Shown piece after piece: positions 36,202-45,061 of a DNA stretch of 64,000 nt. The translations under genes were made by a program, and so were the position numbers. The notes beneath the pieces are model-generated. The model saw only the letters and a program-made list of their open reading frames with translations. It was not told the DNA's origin and made no database searches. Origin of the DNA: Corynebacterium efficiens YS-314 (GTDB lineage: Bacteria > Actinomycetota > Actinomycetes > Mycobacteriales > Mycobacteriaceae); assembly GCF_000011305.1 (NCBI RefSeq), contig NC_004369.1:2976001-3040000 (forward strand), in the 5' to 3' direction. How positions within the stretch are numbered: the first letter of the stretch is position 1; the number at the start of each line of letters is the position of its first letter.

Positions 36202-37689
36202 TCAGCGCTTACGGTAGAGCGCCTTACGCTGGTACTTCGGTTCCGAGGTGACCAGCACTCCGAGGTTGCGGAAGATCCCCTCATCCACCGATCCCAGGAT
36301 GGTGGTGGTGTGGACATCGCAACCCCGGAGATTTTTCAATTGATCCAGTGCCCGGCGCGCATTGTCGGAGGCCGCCGCGGAGACCGACAGGGCGATGAGC
36401 ACCTCATCGGTGTGCAGTCGGGGATTGCGGGAGCCGAGGTGTTCGGTCTTGAGGGTCTGGATCGGTTCGATGGACTCCGGTGAGAGCAGATCGATCGAGG
36501 GGTCGATCCCGGCGAGTTCCTTGAGGGCGTTGAGCAGCATCGCTGCGGAGCAGCCCAGGAGGGCGGAGGTCTTGCCGGTGACGATCCGGCCGTCGTCAAG
36601 CAGGATGGCCGAGGCGGGCGCACCGGTCTCCGACTCCAGCTCGAGGGCGCGCGCCACCACGGTGCGGTCCTCGACCGAGCAGCCGGCCTTGCTCATGACG
36701 ATGGCGATCCGCGAGGAGACGGTGTCGTCGAGTTCGTCGCGGCGCTCGTCGACAAGCGCCTTGAAATAACGGCGCACGATCTCCTGGCGGGCGGCCTCCC
36801 GGCACACCTCGTCGTCGGCGATGGCGCTGCCGACCATGTTGACGCCCATGTCGGTGGGGGACTGGTAGGGGGAGGAGCCGCTGAGCATCTCCAGCATGGT
36901 CTTCAGCAGCGGGAAGACCTCGACATCGCGGTTGTAGCTGGTGGCCTTCTCCCCGTAGGCGGTGAGGTGGAAGGGGTCGATGACGTTGATGTCGTCGAGG
37001 TCCGCGGTGGCAGCCTCATAGGCGAGGTTGACCGGGTGCTCGAGCGGCAGGTCCCAGATGGGGAAGGTCTCGAACTTGGCATAGCCCGAGGAGATGCCAC
37101 GCTGGTGATCGCCGTAGATCTGGCTGAGGCAGGTGGCGAGCTTGCCGGAACCGGGGCCCGGCGCGGTGACCACCACGAGGTTGCGGGTGGTCTCCACATA
37201 CTCATTGCGGCCGAAACCCTCCTCGCTGACGATCCGGCGGGCATCGGTGGGGTAGCCGGGGATGACGCGGTGGCGGGCGACCTTGATGCCCAGGCGTTCC
37301 AGGCGCTGGATGAACTGCATGGCCTGGTAGTTGTCGTCCTCCAGCTGGGTGAGCACAACGTGTTCGGTGAGGAACCCGGCCTCGCGGAAGACGTCGATCA
37401 GCCGCAGGACATCATCCTCGTAGGAGATGTCGAGGTCCGCGCGGGTCTTGTTGCGCTGCAGGTCCTTGGCGTTGATGGTCACCAGGATCTCCAGCTCGTC
37501 CTTGAGCTGCTCCAGCATGGCGATCTTGTTGTCCGGGGTGAAACCGGGCAGCACCCGGGAGGCGTGCAGGTCATCGAAGAGCTTGCCGCCCATCTCCAGA
37601 TACAGCTTGCCACCGATCTGCTCGCGCCTCTCGTTGATGTGCTGCGACTGCATCCTGACGTAGAGGTCACGGTCGAATCCGGTGCGCAT
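36202..37689 (-). CDS. DUF1846 (UPF0371) family protein
   Basis: The 495-residue protein begins [21 protein letters not shown] and contains [58 protein letters not shown]. The GPGSGK stretch resembles a phosphate-binding loop. The family is widespread and structurally characterised but without settled function. The length is standard. It converges with ino1, the stop codons being 6 nt apart, so the two 3' ends are very close. Confidence 0.88.
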   Translation of the reverse strand: MRTGFDRDLYVRMQSQHINERREQIGGKLYLEMGGKLFDDLHASRVLPGFTPDNKIAMLEQLKDELEILVTINAKDLQRNKTRADLDISYEDDVLRLIDVFREAGFLTEHVVLTQLEDDNYQAMQFIQRLERLGIKVARHRVIPGYPTDARRIVSEEGFGRNEYVETTRNLVVVTAPGPGSGKLATCLSQIYGDHQRGISSGYAKFETFPIWDLPLEHPVNLAYEAATADLDDINVIDPFHLTAYGEKATSYNRDVEVFPLLKTMLEMLSGSSPYQSPTDMGVNMVGSAIADDEVCREAARQEIVRRYFKALVDERRDELDDTVSSRIAIVMSKAGCSVEDRTVVARALELESETGAPASAILLDDGRIVTGKTSALLGCSAAMLLNALKELAGIDPSIDLLSPESIEPIQTLKTEHLGSRNPRLHTDEVLIALSVSAAASDNARRALDQLKNLRGCDVHTTTILGSVDEGIFRNLGVLVTSEPKYQRKALYRKR

Positions 37690-37849
37690 TGCGTCTACTC
37701 CCCAGTTGGATCTGCTTGTTATCTTGACGCCTCGACTTTACCCCTGAGCCCCTCAACACGGACATCCACTCACGGGAGCTGCCGGGATGAGGTGCCGGAG
37801 GATGTCCGGTGGTGCGCTCAGGGGTGCGCAGGGAGCGTGACGACGAAAA

Positions 37850-37882
37850 AACGCCGACCCCCAGCGTGCGGGGATCGGCGTT
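37850..37882. terminator. Terminator after dps
   Basis: AACGCCGACCCC pairs with GGGGATCGGCGTT (one bulge); it lies 20 nt past the dps stop. Confidence 0.75.
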
Positions 37883-37902
37883 GCCGGCGTCAGGGGAGGC
37901 GG

Positions 37903-38400
37903 TTACCGCGTGATGTCACCGGAACCGTCATCGAGGTGTGCGCGCATGAACCACTGGAACTTCTCCAGCTCGGCGGCCTGGGCGATGTAGATGTCCTCGG
38001 TGACGGGGTCAACGTCACCGGCCTGGGCGAGAGATTCGCGCAGACGCTCGAGCACCTGGACGTACACCTTGTCCAGGGCCGCGAGGTGGTCGAGGGTGGT
38101 GCCGCGGTTCATCTCGTACTGGAGCGGGGTGCGGTTGTCCACGTGGCCGGCCGGGGTGCCGATCGGCTCGCCACCGAGGGTGGAGATGCGCTCTGCGACC
38201 TCATCGGCGTATCCGCGGACGAGGTCAACCTGGGGGTCGAGCATCTCGTGGACGGCGATGAAGTTGGGGCCGACGACATTCCAGTGGACGTGCTTGAGGA
38301 TGAGGTGGAGATCGTTGTAATCGGTGAGACGCTCCTGCAGTCCATCAATAAGCTGCTTGGCGTCGGTGTCATTGATTCCTGGGACTGTGTAGTTACTCAT
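37903..38400 (-). CDS. dps: Dps-family DNA-protecting ferritin
   Basis: The 165-residue protein forms dodecamers that store iron and shield DNA. Ferroxidase residues are visible: LKHVHWNVVGPNFIAVHEMLD (the two His and Asp/Glu of the inter-subunit site), and the C-terminal FQWFMRAHLDD helix. The start MSNYTVPG at 38400 is preceded by a perfect TATAAT (minus strand, 38413-38408) 7 nt upstream, so the mRNA is probably leaderless; GTGACA lies 16 nt further up as a fair -35. Confidence 0.93.
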   Translation of the reverse strand: MSNYTVPGINDTDAKQLIDGLQERLTDYNDLHLILKHVHWNVVGPNFIAVHEMLDPQVDLVRGYADEVAERISTLGGEPIGTPAGHVDNRTPLQYEMNRGTTLDHLAALDKVYVQVLERLRESLAQAGDVDPVTEDIYIAQAAELEKFQWFMRAHLDDGSGDITR

Positions 38401-38407
38401 GCCACCC

Positions 38408-38434
38408 ATTATACTAAGAATTTATAAATTGTCA
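38408..38434 (-). promoter_or_regulatory. dps promoter
   Basis: TATAAT at 38408-38413 and GTGACA about 16 nt upstream, followed by 7 nt to the dps ATG. The region is unusually AT-rich (AATTTATAAATTC), as expected for a stress or iron-controlled promoter; I cannot identify a regulator site with confidence. Confidence 0.65.
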
Positions 38435-38613
38435 CTGAATCTTATCCTAAACTAATTAATCACAGGTGGGGCTAGATTCGACGGGGACGCACACGGCCTA
38501 CCGCAGCAGCGGTGCCGGGCACCCAGCGTCGGGGACAGTATCCACCATCCCCCCACGGCCCCTCATTCCCCCTCATTTTCCCGGGGGCATCGGCACTGGA
38601 TAGGGTGGAATCC

Positions 38614-39435
38614 ATGCCTGAAGGACATGTCATCCACCGTCTCGCCGGGGAGCTCACCCAGAGGTTCGGGAACTCCGGCCTGGGGCCTGCGCTCGACATT
38701 ACCTCCCCCCAGGGACGCTTCGCCAGGGAAGCGGCGATCGTGGACCAGAGCCGGCTGCTGCGCGCCGATGCCCACGGCAAGCATCTGTTCATCGACTTCG
38801 ACGTGGATCACCCCGAGCACATCATCTACATCCACCTGGGCCTGATCGGCACCCTCCAGTTCGAACCGGCGGGGGAGACGCGCGGGCAGATCCGCCTGCA
38901 CATCTCCGACGGCGCGGTGGCCGCCAACCTGCGTGGCCCGCAGTGGTGTCGCCTCATCACCGATGAGGAACGTGATATCGCCATCGGTAAACTCGGTGCC
39001 GACCCCATCCGTGACGATGCCGACCCGGAGCCCATCCGGCGCAGGGTGCAGCGCTCGGGACGCAGCATCGGCTCCCTGCTCATGGACCAGAAACTCTTCG
39101 CCGGGGTGGGCAACATCTACCGCGCCGAGACCCTCTTCCGCCTGGGCATCTCACCATTCACCCCCGGCCGGGAGATCACCGACGCGCAGTTCACCTCCAT
39201 CTGGACCGACCTGGTGGGTCTGATGAAGGAGGGCGTGACCGCCGGACGCATCGACACCGTGCGCCACGAACACACCCCGGAGGTCATGGGCCGCGCGCCC
39301 CGCAAGGACGATCACGGCGGTGAGGTCTACACCTACCGCCGCACCGGGCAGCCGTGCTACCTGTGTGGCACCCCGATCCGGGATCAGGTGATGGAGGGCC
39401 GCAACCTCTTCTGGTGTCCGGAGTGCCAGCGGTAG
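38614..39435 (+). CDS. Fpg/Nei-family DNA glycosylase (endonuclease VIII-like)
   Basis: The 273-residue protein starts MPEGHVIHRLAGEL; after removal of Met the Pro and Glu are the catalytic pair. A helix-two-turn-helix region (LLMDQKLFAGVGNIYRAETLF) and a C-terminal zinc finger, CYLCGTPI...FWCPECQR (CxxC twice), complete the enzyme. It removes oxidised pyrimidines or purines and nicks the backbone. TAGGGT lies 7 nt before ATG 38614, again a leaderless layout. It diverges from dps, another oxidative-stress gene. Confidence 0.92.
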   Translation: MPEGHVIHRLAGELTQRFGNSGLGPALDITSPQGRFAREAAIVDQSRLLRADAHGKHLFIDFDVDHPEHIIYIHLGLIGTLQFEPAGETRGQIRLHISDGAVAANLRGPQWCRLITDEERDIAIGKLGADPIRDDADPEPIRRRVQRSGRSIGSLLMDQKLFAGVGNIYRAETLFRLGISPFTPGREITDAQFTSIWTDLVGLMKEGVTAGRIDTVRHEHTPEVMGRAPRKDDHGGEVYTYRRTGQPCYLCGTPIRDQVMEGRNLFWCPECQR

Positions 39436-39559
39436 GTGGCACCCGCTTATCGACGCCCAACCCCCGCCCCACCCTTGCCACCCCTGGTTTTCTGCGCCGT
39501 TCCATGCCATGATGGCGGTCACAGTTGGTTGGCGAAACAGTAGAGAGGACGGAGACACG

Positions 39560-39637
39560 ATGCGTGCGTATCAGTTGCTTCAGCAATTACGTCGGCACGT
39601 ACCGTCCCGCCTCCCCGCGCGCCGGGGGTTGTTGTAA
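39560..39637 (+). CDS. 25-residue leader peptide upstream of rtcB
   Basis: ATG 39560 follows GAGGACGGAGACAC, a good ribosome-binding site. The peptide starts MRAYQLLQQLRRHV and ends RRGLL, with six Arg and six Leu in 25 residues. Several codons are ones that high-GC corynebacteria use rarely (TTG, CTT, TTA, CGG). The stop codon sits in the loop of a hairpin (39624-39645) and a terminator-like hairpin follows (39669-39713) just before rtcB. This is the layout of a transcription-attenuation leader. I know of no described rtcB leader of this kind in corynebacteria. Confidence 0.6.
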   Translation: MRAYQLLQQLRRHVPSRLPARRGLL

Positions 39638-39719
39638 GAACCCCCCAGCGCCCCACGCCCCATCCCGAGGCCCCCGCAGGTACGTGCCCGATCAGCACCC
39701 ACCCGCGGGGGCCTTTGTC
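39624..39719 (+). promoter_or_regulatory. Possible attenuator in front of rtcB
   Basis: Hairpin 1: GGGGGTT (39624-39630) with AACCCCC (39639-39645), overlapping the end of the leader peptide. Hairpin 2: GGCCCCCGC (39669-39677) with GCGGGGGCC (39705-39713) followed by TTTGT, a terminator-like structure. GGGGG of hairpin 1 could instead pair with CCCCC at 39671-39675, which would break hairpin 2. So alternative structures depending on ribosome position are possible; regulation itself is inference. Confidence 0.55.
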
Positions 39720-39754
39720 TACCGTGTTCCACCGAGAAAGGACCAGTGTCACCC

Positions 39755-40909
39755 ATGACCACAGATGTCATCTCCTTCGCCTCCGTCCTGGAGGATGCCG
39801 CACTCAACCAGGCGAAGGCCACCGCCACCATGCCGTTCATCTACCCGCATGTCGCCCTCATGCCCGATGCCCACTACGGGCTGGGTTCCTCGGTGGGCAC
39901 CGTCTTCGGCACGAAGGGCGCGATCATCCCCGCCGCGGTCGGGGTGGACATCGGCTGCGGCATGATCGGCGTGCGCACCCAGTTCACCGCCTCCGACCTG
40001 GAGGGCCGCGACCTGACCCGACTGCGGGATGCCCTGGAACGCGCCATCCCCCTGTCCCCGGGCAACTACAACAAGGGCGCACTGGAGGATTCCGCCCTGG
40101 TGAAGATCGGGGAACTGGAGACACTCGCGGAGAAGAACGATGTGGATCTGTCCCACTCCCCGAAGTGGAAGCAGCAGCTGGGATCCCTCGGCGGTGGCAA
40201 CCACTTCATCGAGCTGTGCCTGGATGAGGAGGACCGAGTCTGGATGTTCCTCCACTCCGGATCCCGCGGGGTGGGCAACAAGATCGCCCAGAAACACATC
40301 CGCATCGCCCGCGACGCCTGCGCCGGGGAGGACCTGCCCGATCGGGATCTGGCCTACCTCACCGAGGACACCCGGGAGTTCAACGACTACCTGCGCGAAC
40401 TGGAGTGGGCGCAGCGTTTCGCCTTCCTCAACCGCGAGGAGATGATGGACCGCTTCGCCACGCAGCTGGGCCGGTTCGTGGGCACACCCGTCTCAGAGAT
40501 CGAACGCATCAACTGCCACCACAACTACACGGTGGAGGAGGAGCACTACGGGGAGACCGTCTGGCTGACCCGGAAGGGCGCGGTACTTGCCGACGAGGGA
40601 ACCATGGCACTGATCCCCGGCTCCATGGGCACCGCCTCCTACGTCGTGGAGGGCAAGGGCAACAGGGAGGCCCTGCGCTCCGCTCCCCACGGCGCGGGCC
40701 GGCGCATGTCCCGCACCCAGGCCAAGAAAACCTTCACCGCGAAGGACCTGGACAACCGGATGTCCGGCATCGTCTACCGCCCGGGCAAGGAGTGGATCGA
40801 TGAGATCCCGGATGCCTACAAGGACATCGACCAGGTGATGGCCGACGCCACCGATCTGGTGAGCATCCGGCACAAACTGCGTCAGATCGTCAACGTCAAG
40901 GGCACCTAG
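39755..40909 (+). CDS. rtcB: RNA-splicing/repair ligase RtcB
   Basis: The 384-residue protein joins RNA 2',3'-cyclic phosphate (or 3'-phosphate) and 5'-OH ends using GTP and Mn(II). Metal and guanylylation residues sit in MPDAHYGLGSSVG, GVDIGCGM (Asp and Cys), LGGGNHFIE, HSGSRGVG and INCHHNYTVEEEH; the guanylylated His lies in APHGAGRRMSR. Length fits the RtcB1-like bacterial group without archease need. A GTG nine bases earlier is a possible start, but it lies only 3 nt from AAGGA; ATG 39755 fits the family. No rtcA or rtcR is near. A leader peptide and a terminator precede it. Confidence 0.93.
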   Translation: MTTDVISFASVLEDAALNQAKATATMPFIYPHVALMPDAHYGLGSSVGTVFGTKGAIIPAAVGVDIGCGMIGVRTQFTASDLEGRDLTRLRDALERAIPLSPGNYNKGALEDSALVKIGELETLAEKNDVDLSHSPKWKQQLGSLGGGNHFIELCLDEEDRVWMFLHSGSRGVGNKIAQKHIRIARDACAGEDLPDRDLAYLTEDTREFNDYLRELEWAQRFAFLNREEMMDRFATQLGRFVGTPVSEIERINCHHNYTVEEEHYGETVWLTRKGAVLADEGTMALIPGSMGTASYVVEGKGNREALRSAPHGAGRRMSRTQAKKTFTAKDLDNRMSGIVYRPGKEWIDEIPDAYKDIDQVMADATDLVSIRHKLRQIVNVKGT

Positions 40910-40925
40910 GATCACCGTACGGGGA

Positions 40926-41729
40926 TCACCGCACGGTGTGCAGCCGCACCCCGTTGTCGGTGCACCACTTCTGCAGGTCGGGGTTGACCGTGTCGGTGAC
41001 GATGTCGTCGACACGCTCCAGACCCACGAGGTGACAGAACCCCACCCGGCCCACCTTGCGCCCCTCGAGGGGGATGACCACGCGCCGGGCGGTGTCGATG
41101 GCGGCCCGCTTGATATCCGCCTCGGAGACATCGGTGACATACCCGCCATCGGCGGTGACCCCCACGACGCTGATGAAGGCGGTGTCGACAGTGAACTGTC
41201 GGAGACCCATCATGGTGATCGGCCCGGTGACGCATTCACCGAGTGGCCGGTACTGACCGCCGAGCAGGGTGTGCCTGATGCGGGGCTTCTCCGCGAGGAT
41301 GGGGATCACGGGGATGGAGTGGGTGAGGATATTGGCGGGCTGGTCCATGAGCTCGGCCATCCTGACGATGGTGGACCCGGAGTCGAAGAACGCCGAGGAA
41401 TCATCCTCGATCATGTCCAGGCAGTAGCGGGCGATCCCGTCCTTCGTCGCCTGCGGCGTGGCCGGCTGCGGTGGTGCCGGGGAGGTGGGCTGGTCGGCCA
41501 CCTCAGGCACCGCGCCCTCCACGGCGATGGCACCACCATGGGTGCGCTTCAACACCCCCTCCTTCTCCAGGATGGTGAGGTCCTTGCGCAGCGTGGGTTC
41601 CGACACCCCGAGAGGGTCCACCAGGTCCACGACGCGGATACTGCCACGCTCCTGCACGACCTGGGCGATACGTGCGCGTCGTTCCTCCGCGGAGTCGGGT
41701 TTGGCTCCGTTCGCTGGCTGGGTGTTCAT
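40926..41729 (-). CDS. DeoR/GlpR-family transcriptional regulator
   Basis: The 267-residue protein has the N-terminal DeoR helix-turn-helix (ERRARIAQVVQERGSIRVVDLVDPLGVSEPTLRKDLTILEKEGVLKRTHGGAI, with the THGGA signature) and a C-terminal sugar-phosphate sensor domain resembling ribose-5-phosphate isomerase (IEDDSSAFFDSGSTIVRMAELM, THSIPVIPIL, GLRQFTVDTAFISVVGV). These regulators usually repress sugar-catabolic genes; the FGGY kinase at 45-46.6 kb is a possible target. The TTTCGAAA array lies directly upstream. GAGGA abuts the ATG. Confidence 0.9.
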   Translation of the reverse strand: MNTQPANGAKPDSAEERRARIAQVVQERGSIRVVDLVDPLGVSEPTLRKDLTILEKEGVLKRTHGGAIAVEGAVPEVADQPTSPAPPQPATPQATKDGIARYCLDMIEDDSSAFFDSGSTIVRMAELMDQPANILTHSIPVIPILAEKPRIRHTLLGGQYRPLGECVTGPITMMGLRQFTVDTAFISVVGVTADGGYVTDVSEADIKRAAIDTARRVVIPLEGRKVGRVGFCHLVGLERVDDIVTDTVNPDLQKWCTDNGVRLHTVR

Positions 41730-41827
41730 TCCTCAGACATTACCCAACCGGGTGCCCACAGTCTCCGCGACCAACCCATGCCCCACCGACGCAGGCCCAT
41801 GATGAGGGGATCAACAGACCTCTAGAG

Positions 41828-42238
41828 CTTTCGAATGGGATTCAAAATCGAAACACCATGCTTTCGAAACTGTGTGGGCCATTCGAGCCTTCGGTTTCGA
41901 TATCGAAACAGGCTTCGAAACGCAAACGAAAGCATAATGAAAGGGTCTTTCGAAAAGGACAACTTCGTAATTACATTTGCGTAGTTCGAAAGCGAAGAGT
42001 GGCGTTGCCCTGCTGGCAAAATGGGCGTTTCTATTATATATCGATGCAGGTGAAACGGTTTTATCACAGAGTGCTGAGGAAACAGGTGGCCGGCGACTAG
42101 GTGTGGCATGTTCGAAAGAAGCAGCCATCCCTTTCATACTTTCGAAACGAACGTTGTGAATGGATGCGTTTCGAAAGCCTAAATTGAGCTTTCGATTTTA
42201 CCGGTTCGGCGTTTTCGATATTTCTTCAGTTTCGAAAG
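41828..42238. repeat. Dispersed array of TTTCGAAA-type motifs
   Basis: The 500-nt gap 41730-42225 has no supported gene and is much richer in A+T than its surroundings. It holds about a dozen or more copies of TTCGAAA and relatives on both strands: CTTTCGAA 41828, ATCGAAAC 41847, CTTTCGAAAC 41861, the perfect palindrome GTTTCGATATCGAAAC 41894-41909, CTTCGAAAC 41913, TCTTTCGAAAAG 41946, GTTCGAAAGCG 41984, GTTCGAAAG 42110, CTTTCGAAACGAACG 42139, GTTTCGAAAGC 42168, GCTTTCGAT 42189, TTTTCGATA 42212 and GTTTCGAAAG 42229, which lies inside the end of ogt. DeoR-family operators are often TTTCGNTTT-like repeats, so this may be the operator region of the adjacent regulator. Confidence 0.7.
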
Positions 42239-42720
42239 TCTATATTTTCCAAACGAAGCAGCAGTTCTTTCGCTTTGGTGCCGCCGCGGTAGCCTCCCAG
42301 GCCACCATCGGTGCGCAGAACGCGGTGGCAGGGGGAGAAGATGGGGACGGGGTTGGTAGCGCAGGCGGTGCCGACCGCGCGCACAGCACCCGGGTTCCCC
42401 GCCTTCCCGGCCAGTTCCTTATACGTGACGAAACTCCCGTAGGGGATGGTGGCCAGCAGCCGTTGCACCCGGCCGTGGAATCCCATCTCCCCGTCACCGG
42501 GCCGGGACAGGGGCACGGTGAAGGTCGTCCGTTCCCCGGCGAAGTACTGATCGAGTTCCGCCACGGCACGGTCCAGGATGGGGGTGTGTGCGGCGGTGGA
42601 GCCCGCGCTGTGGCGGGTGTGGTCCTCGCCGGCGAAGCCCAGATAGGTCAATCCGGCGTCATCGGCGACGAGGAGCAGCTCACCGACAGGCGAGGTGAAT
42701 CGGGTGTGACACAGAGCCAT
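42226..42720 (-). CDS. ogt: Methylated-DNA-protein-cysteine methyltransferase
   Basis: The 164-residue suicide enzyme transfers the methyl group of O6-methylguanine to its own cysteine. The active site is FSPCHRVLRTDGGLGGYRGG (PCHRV) and the DNA-binding HTH precedes it (VQRLLATIPYGSFVTYKELAGKAGNPGAVRAVGTACATNP). The last codons lie within the TTTCGAAA array. It is followed upstream by the qor-type gene with a 5-nt gap, so both are probably one operon. Confidence 0.94.
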   Translation of the reverse strand: MALCHTRFTSPVGELLLVADDAGLTYLGFAGEDHTRHSAGSTAAHTPILDRAVAELDQYFAGERTTFTVPLSRPGDGEMGFHGRVQRLLATIPYGSFVTYKELAGKAGNPGAVRAVGTACATNPVPIFSPCHRVLRTDGGLGGYRGGTKAKELLLRLENIDFRN

Positions 42721-42725
42721 AGTGT

Positions 42726-43727
42726 CTACACTTTCACGACGATCTTGCCGGTGGTGTGTCCCTCTTCGATGAGGCGGTGGCCCTCCATGAGGGTCTCGGC
42801 GGTCATTCCGGTGAGGACCCGGTCGGTGATGGAGCGGAGCTGTCCGCGGTCGATCATGTCGGCGATCTTGGTGAGGATCTGTCCCTGCACCGCCATGTCG
42901 GGGGTGGCGAACATGGCGCGGGTGAACATGAACTCCCAGTGCACGGCGATGGATTTCTGTTTGAAGGCACCGAGGTTGGGGTTGAGGGGATCGTCGATAA
43001 GCACCAGGTGCGACTGCGGTGACATCACCGCGGTGAGTTCCTCCTCGCGCCCGGTGGTCCAGGAACTGAAGACGAAGTCCACCCCGCTGATCTGCTCCCG
43101 CAGATCATGGTGGTGATCAATGACATCGTGGGCACCCATCTCGCGCACCCAGCGGGTGGATTCCGGGCGTGAGGCGGTGGCCACCACCCGCAGGTTGGTC
43201 AGGGCCCGGGCCAGCTGGATGAGCGCAGACGGCACACCTCCGGCACCGCCCAGCACCAGCAGGGTGCCGGTGGTGGACTGGGTGACCGGCAGCCGGTCGA
43301 ACAGGGCCTCCCAGGCGGTCAGGAAGACCAGGGGCAGGGCGGCGGCGTGGGTGGCATCCACGCTGCCCGGCGCGTGGCCGACGAGGCGCTCATCGACGAG
43401 GTGGAACCGGGCGTTGGTGCCCTGGCGCTGATTGGATCCGGCATAGAACACGGTGTCACCGGGGCGGAAGAGGGAGACCCCGGAACCGACCGCGACGACG
43501 GTTCCGGCGGCGTCATAGCCCAGGATCTTCGGGGTGTCCTGCTTGCCGACGCGCATGCGTACCTTCGTGTCCACCGGGTTGATGGACACCGCGGCGATCT
43601 CCACCAATAGATCACGGGGTCCCGGATCGGGGCGGGGGACCTCCACGTCGATGAGGAAATCCGGGTGGTCGGTGGGCAGGGAATCAACCAGCCCGACCGC
43701 GGGCATGGTGTGGGGGAGTTCAGTCAT
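42726..43727 (-). CDS. Quinone oxidoreductase-like zinc-independent alcohol dehydrogenase (MDR family)
   Basis: The 333-residue protein has the MDR N-terminal fold (VEIAAVSINPVDTKVRMRVG, KILGYDAAGTVVAVGSGVSLFRPGDTVFY) and the Rossmann motif LLVLGGAGGVPSALIQLARAL, followed by FSSWTTGREEELTAVMSPQSHLVLID. The Cys and His ligands for catalytic zinc are absent, as in NADPH:quinone reductases. The substrate is unknown. It precedes ogt in one operon. Confidence 0.88.
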   Translation of the reverse strand: MTELPHTMPAVGLVDSLPTDHPDFLIDVEVPRPDPGPRDLLVEIAAVSINPVDTKVRMRVGKQDTPKILGYDAAGTVVAVGSGVSLFRPGDTVFYAGSNQRQGTNARFHLVDERLVGHAPGSVDATHAAALPLVFLTAWEALFDRLPVTQSTTGTLLVLGGAGGVPSALIQLARALTNLRVVATASRPESTRWVREMGAHDVIDHHHDLREQISGVDFVFSSWTTGREEELTAVMSPQSHLVLIDDPLNPNLGAFKQKSIAVHWEFMFTRAMFATPDMAVQGQILTKIADMIDRGQLRSITDRVLTGMTAETLMEGHRLIEEGHTTGKIVVKV

Positions 43728-43878
43728 ATAGCAAATGCTAATCAGGTTGTTGTTGTTTCGGGGTGTGAACTATGCCCCGCGCCACAGGCTGCGCCGGAAC
43801 CCGCTGGCTGTGCACCGACCTGGTTAGACTCAGATGCGATAAGTACGATTTCCCGTCCCTCCCACACAGGTGAACCCC

Positions 43879-45057
43879 ATGACCCCCAGCACCCCAGGCA
43901 ACCCCCTCCAGCTCAACCGTGAGGAGATCTTCGCGGCCCATGAGGGCGGCAAACTGTCCATCACCTCCGCACGTCCACTGGCGGACATGCATGATCTGTC
44001 CCTGGCCTACACCCCCGGTGTGGCAACCGTGTGCGAGGCGATCGCCGCCGATCCGGCGGTGGCGCGCACCCACACCGGGCGGGGCCGGACCGTGGCGATC
44101 ATCTCCGACGGCACCGCGGTGTTGGGCCTGGGTGATATCGGCCCCGAGGCGGCCCTGCCCGTCATGGAGGGCAAGGCCCAGCTGTTCAGTTCATTCGCCG
44201 GGCTCAATGCCATCCCGATCGTCCTGGATGTCCACGGTGTGGATGAACTGGTGGACACCATCGCCGCCATGGCGCCGTCCTTCGGTGCCATCAACCTGGA
44301 GGACATCTCCGCACCGCGCTGTTTCGAGGTGGAACGCCAGCTCATCGAACGCCTGGACATCCCCGTGATGCACGATGATCAGCACGGCACCGCGGTGGTG
44401 ATCCTGGCAGCCCTGCGCAACGCCCTGCGGCTGCTGGATCGTCAGATCGGGGAGGCCAGGATCGTGGTCTCCGGGGCGGGGGCCGCGGGTGTGGCCGCGG
44501 TGGAGATGCTCCGTGGTGCGGGTGCCCGGGACGTCGTCGTGCTGGATTCCCGGGGTATCATCCACGCCGGGCGGGAGGACCTCAACCCGGTCAAGCAGGC
44601 CCTGGCGGCCACCACCAATCCCCGTGGTGTCACCGGCGGGATGGCCGAAGCCCTGACCGGGGCGGATGTGTATATCGGTGTCTCCGGCGGTCACGTCGCC
44701 GAGGAGGCGCTGCAGCTCATGGCGGACCAGCCCATCCTGTTCAGCCTGGCCAACCCCTCACCGGAGATCGACCCGGAGCTGGCCGGCCGGTACGGGGCGA
44801 TCGTGGCCACCGGGCGCAGTGACCTGCCGAACCAGATCAACAATGTGCTGGCCTTCCCGGGTATCTTCCACGGGGCGCTCGCCGCCCGGGCGCGGTCGAT
44901 CACCCCGGGGATGAAACTGGCGGCCTCGCAGGCCATTGCAGATATCGCCGCCGAGACCCTCGACGTGGGCCATGTGGTGCCCTCGCCGCTGGATCCCCGG
45001 GTGGCCCCCGCGGTCAGCGCGGCGGTGCAGGCCGCCGCGGAGGCAGAGGGGGCCTGA
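43879..45057 (+). CDS. malE: NADP-dependent malic enzyme
   Basis: The 392-residue protein decarboxylates malate to pyruvate, providing NADPH. Motifs: SLAYTPGVATVCEAIA (substrate loop), IISDGTAVLGLGDIGPEAALPVMEGKAQLF, EDISAPRCFEVERQL and MHDDQHGTAVVILAAL (metal-binding Asp), then the NAD(P) fold IVVSGAGAAGVAAVEML. The size equals C. glutamicum MalE. AGGTGA lies 6 nt before ATG 43879; an earlier in-frame GTG has no such site. Confidence 0.95.
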   Translation: MTPSTPGNPLQLNREEIFAAHEGGKLSITSARPLADMHDLSLAYTPGVATVCEAIAADPAVARTHTGRGRTVAIISDGTAVLGLGDIGPEAALPVMEGKAQLFSSFAGLNAIPIVLDVHGVDELVDTIAAMAPSFGAINLEDISAPRCFEVERQLIERLDIPVMHDDQHGTAVVILAALRNALRLLDRQIGEARIVVSGAGAAGVAAVEMLRGAGARDVVVLDSRGIIHAGREDLNPVKQALAATTNPRGVTGGMAEALTGADVYIGVSGGHVAEEALQLMADQPILFSLANPSPEIDPELAGRYGAIVATGRSDLPNQINNVLAFPGIFHGALAARARSITPGMKLAASQAIADIAAETLDVGHVVPSPLDPRVAPAVSAAVQAAAEAEGA

Positions 45058-45061
45058 CCGC

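Noticed and set aside
41811..42137. 108-codon minus-strand frame in the TTTCGAAA array
   Set aside because: The region is AT-rich with repeated motifs; codon use and composition are not gene-like.
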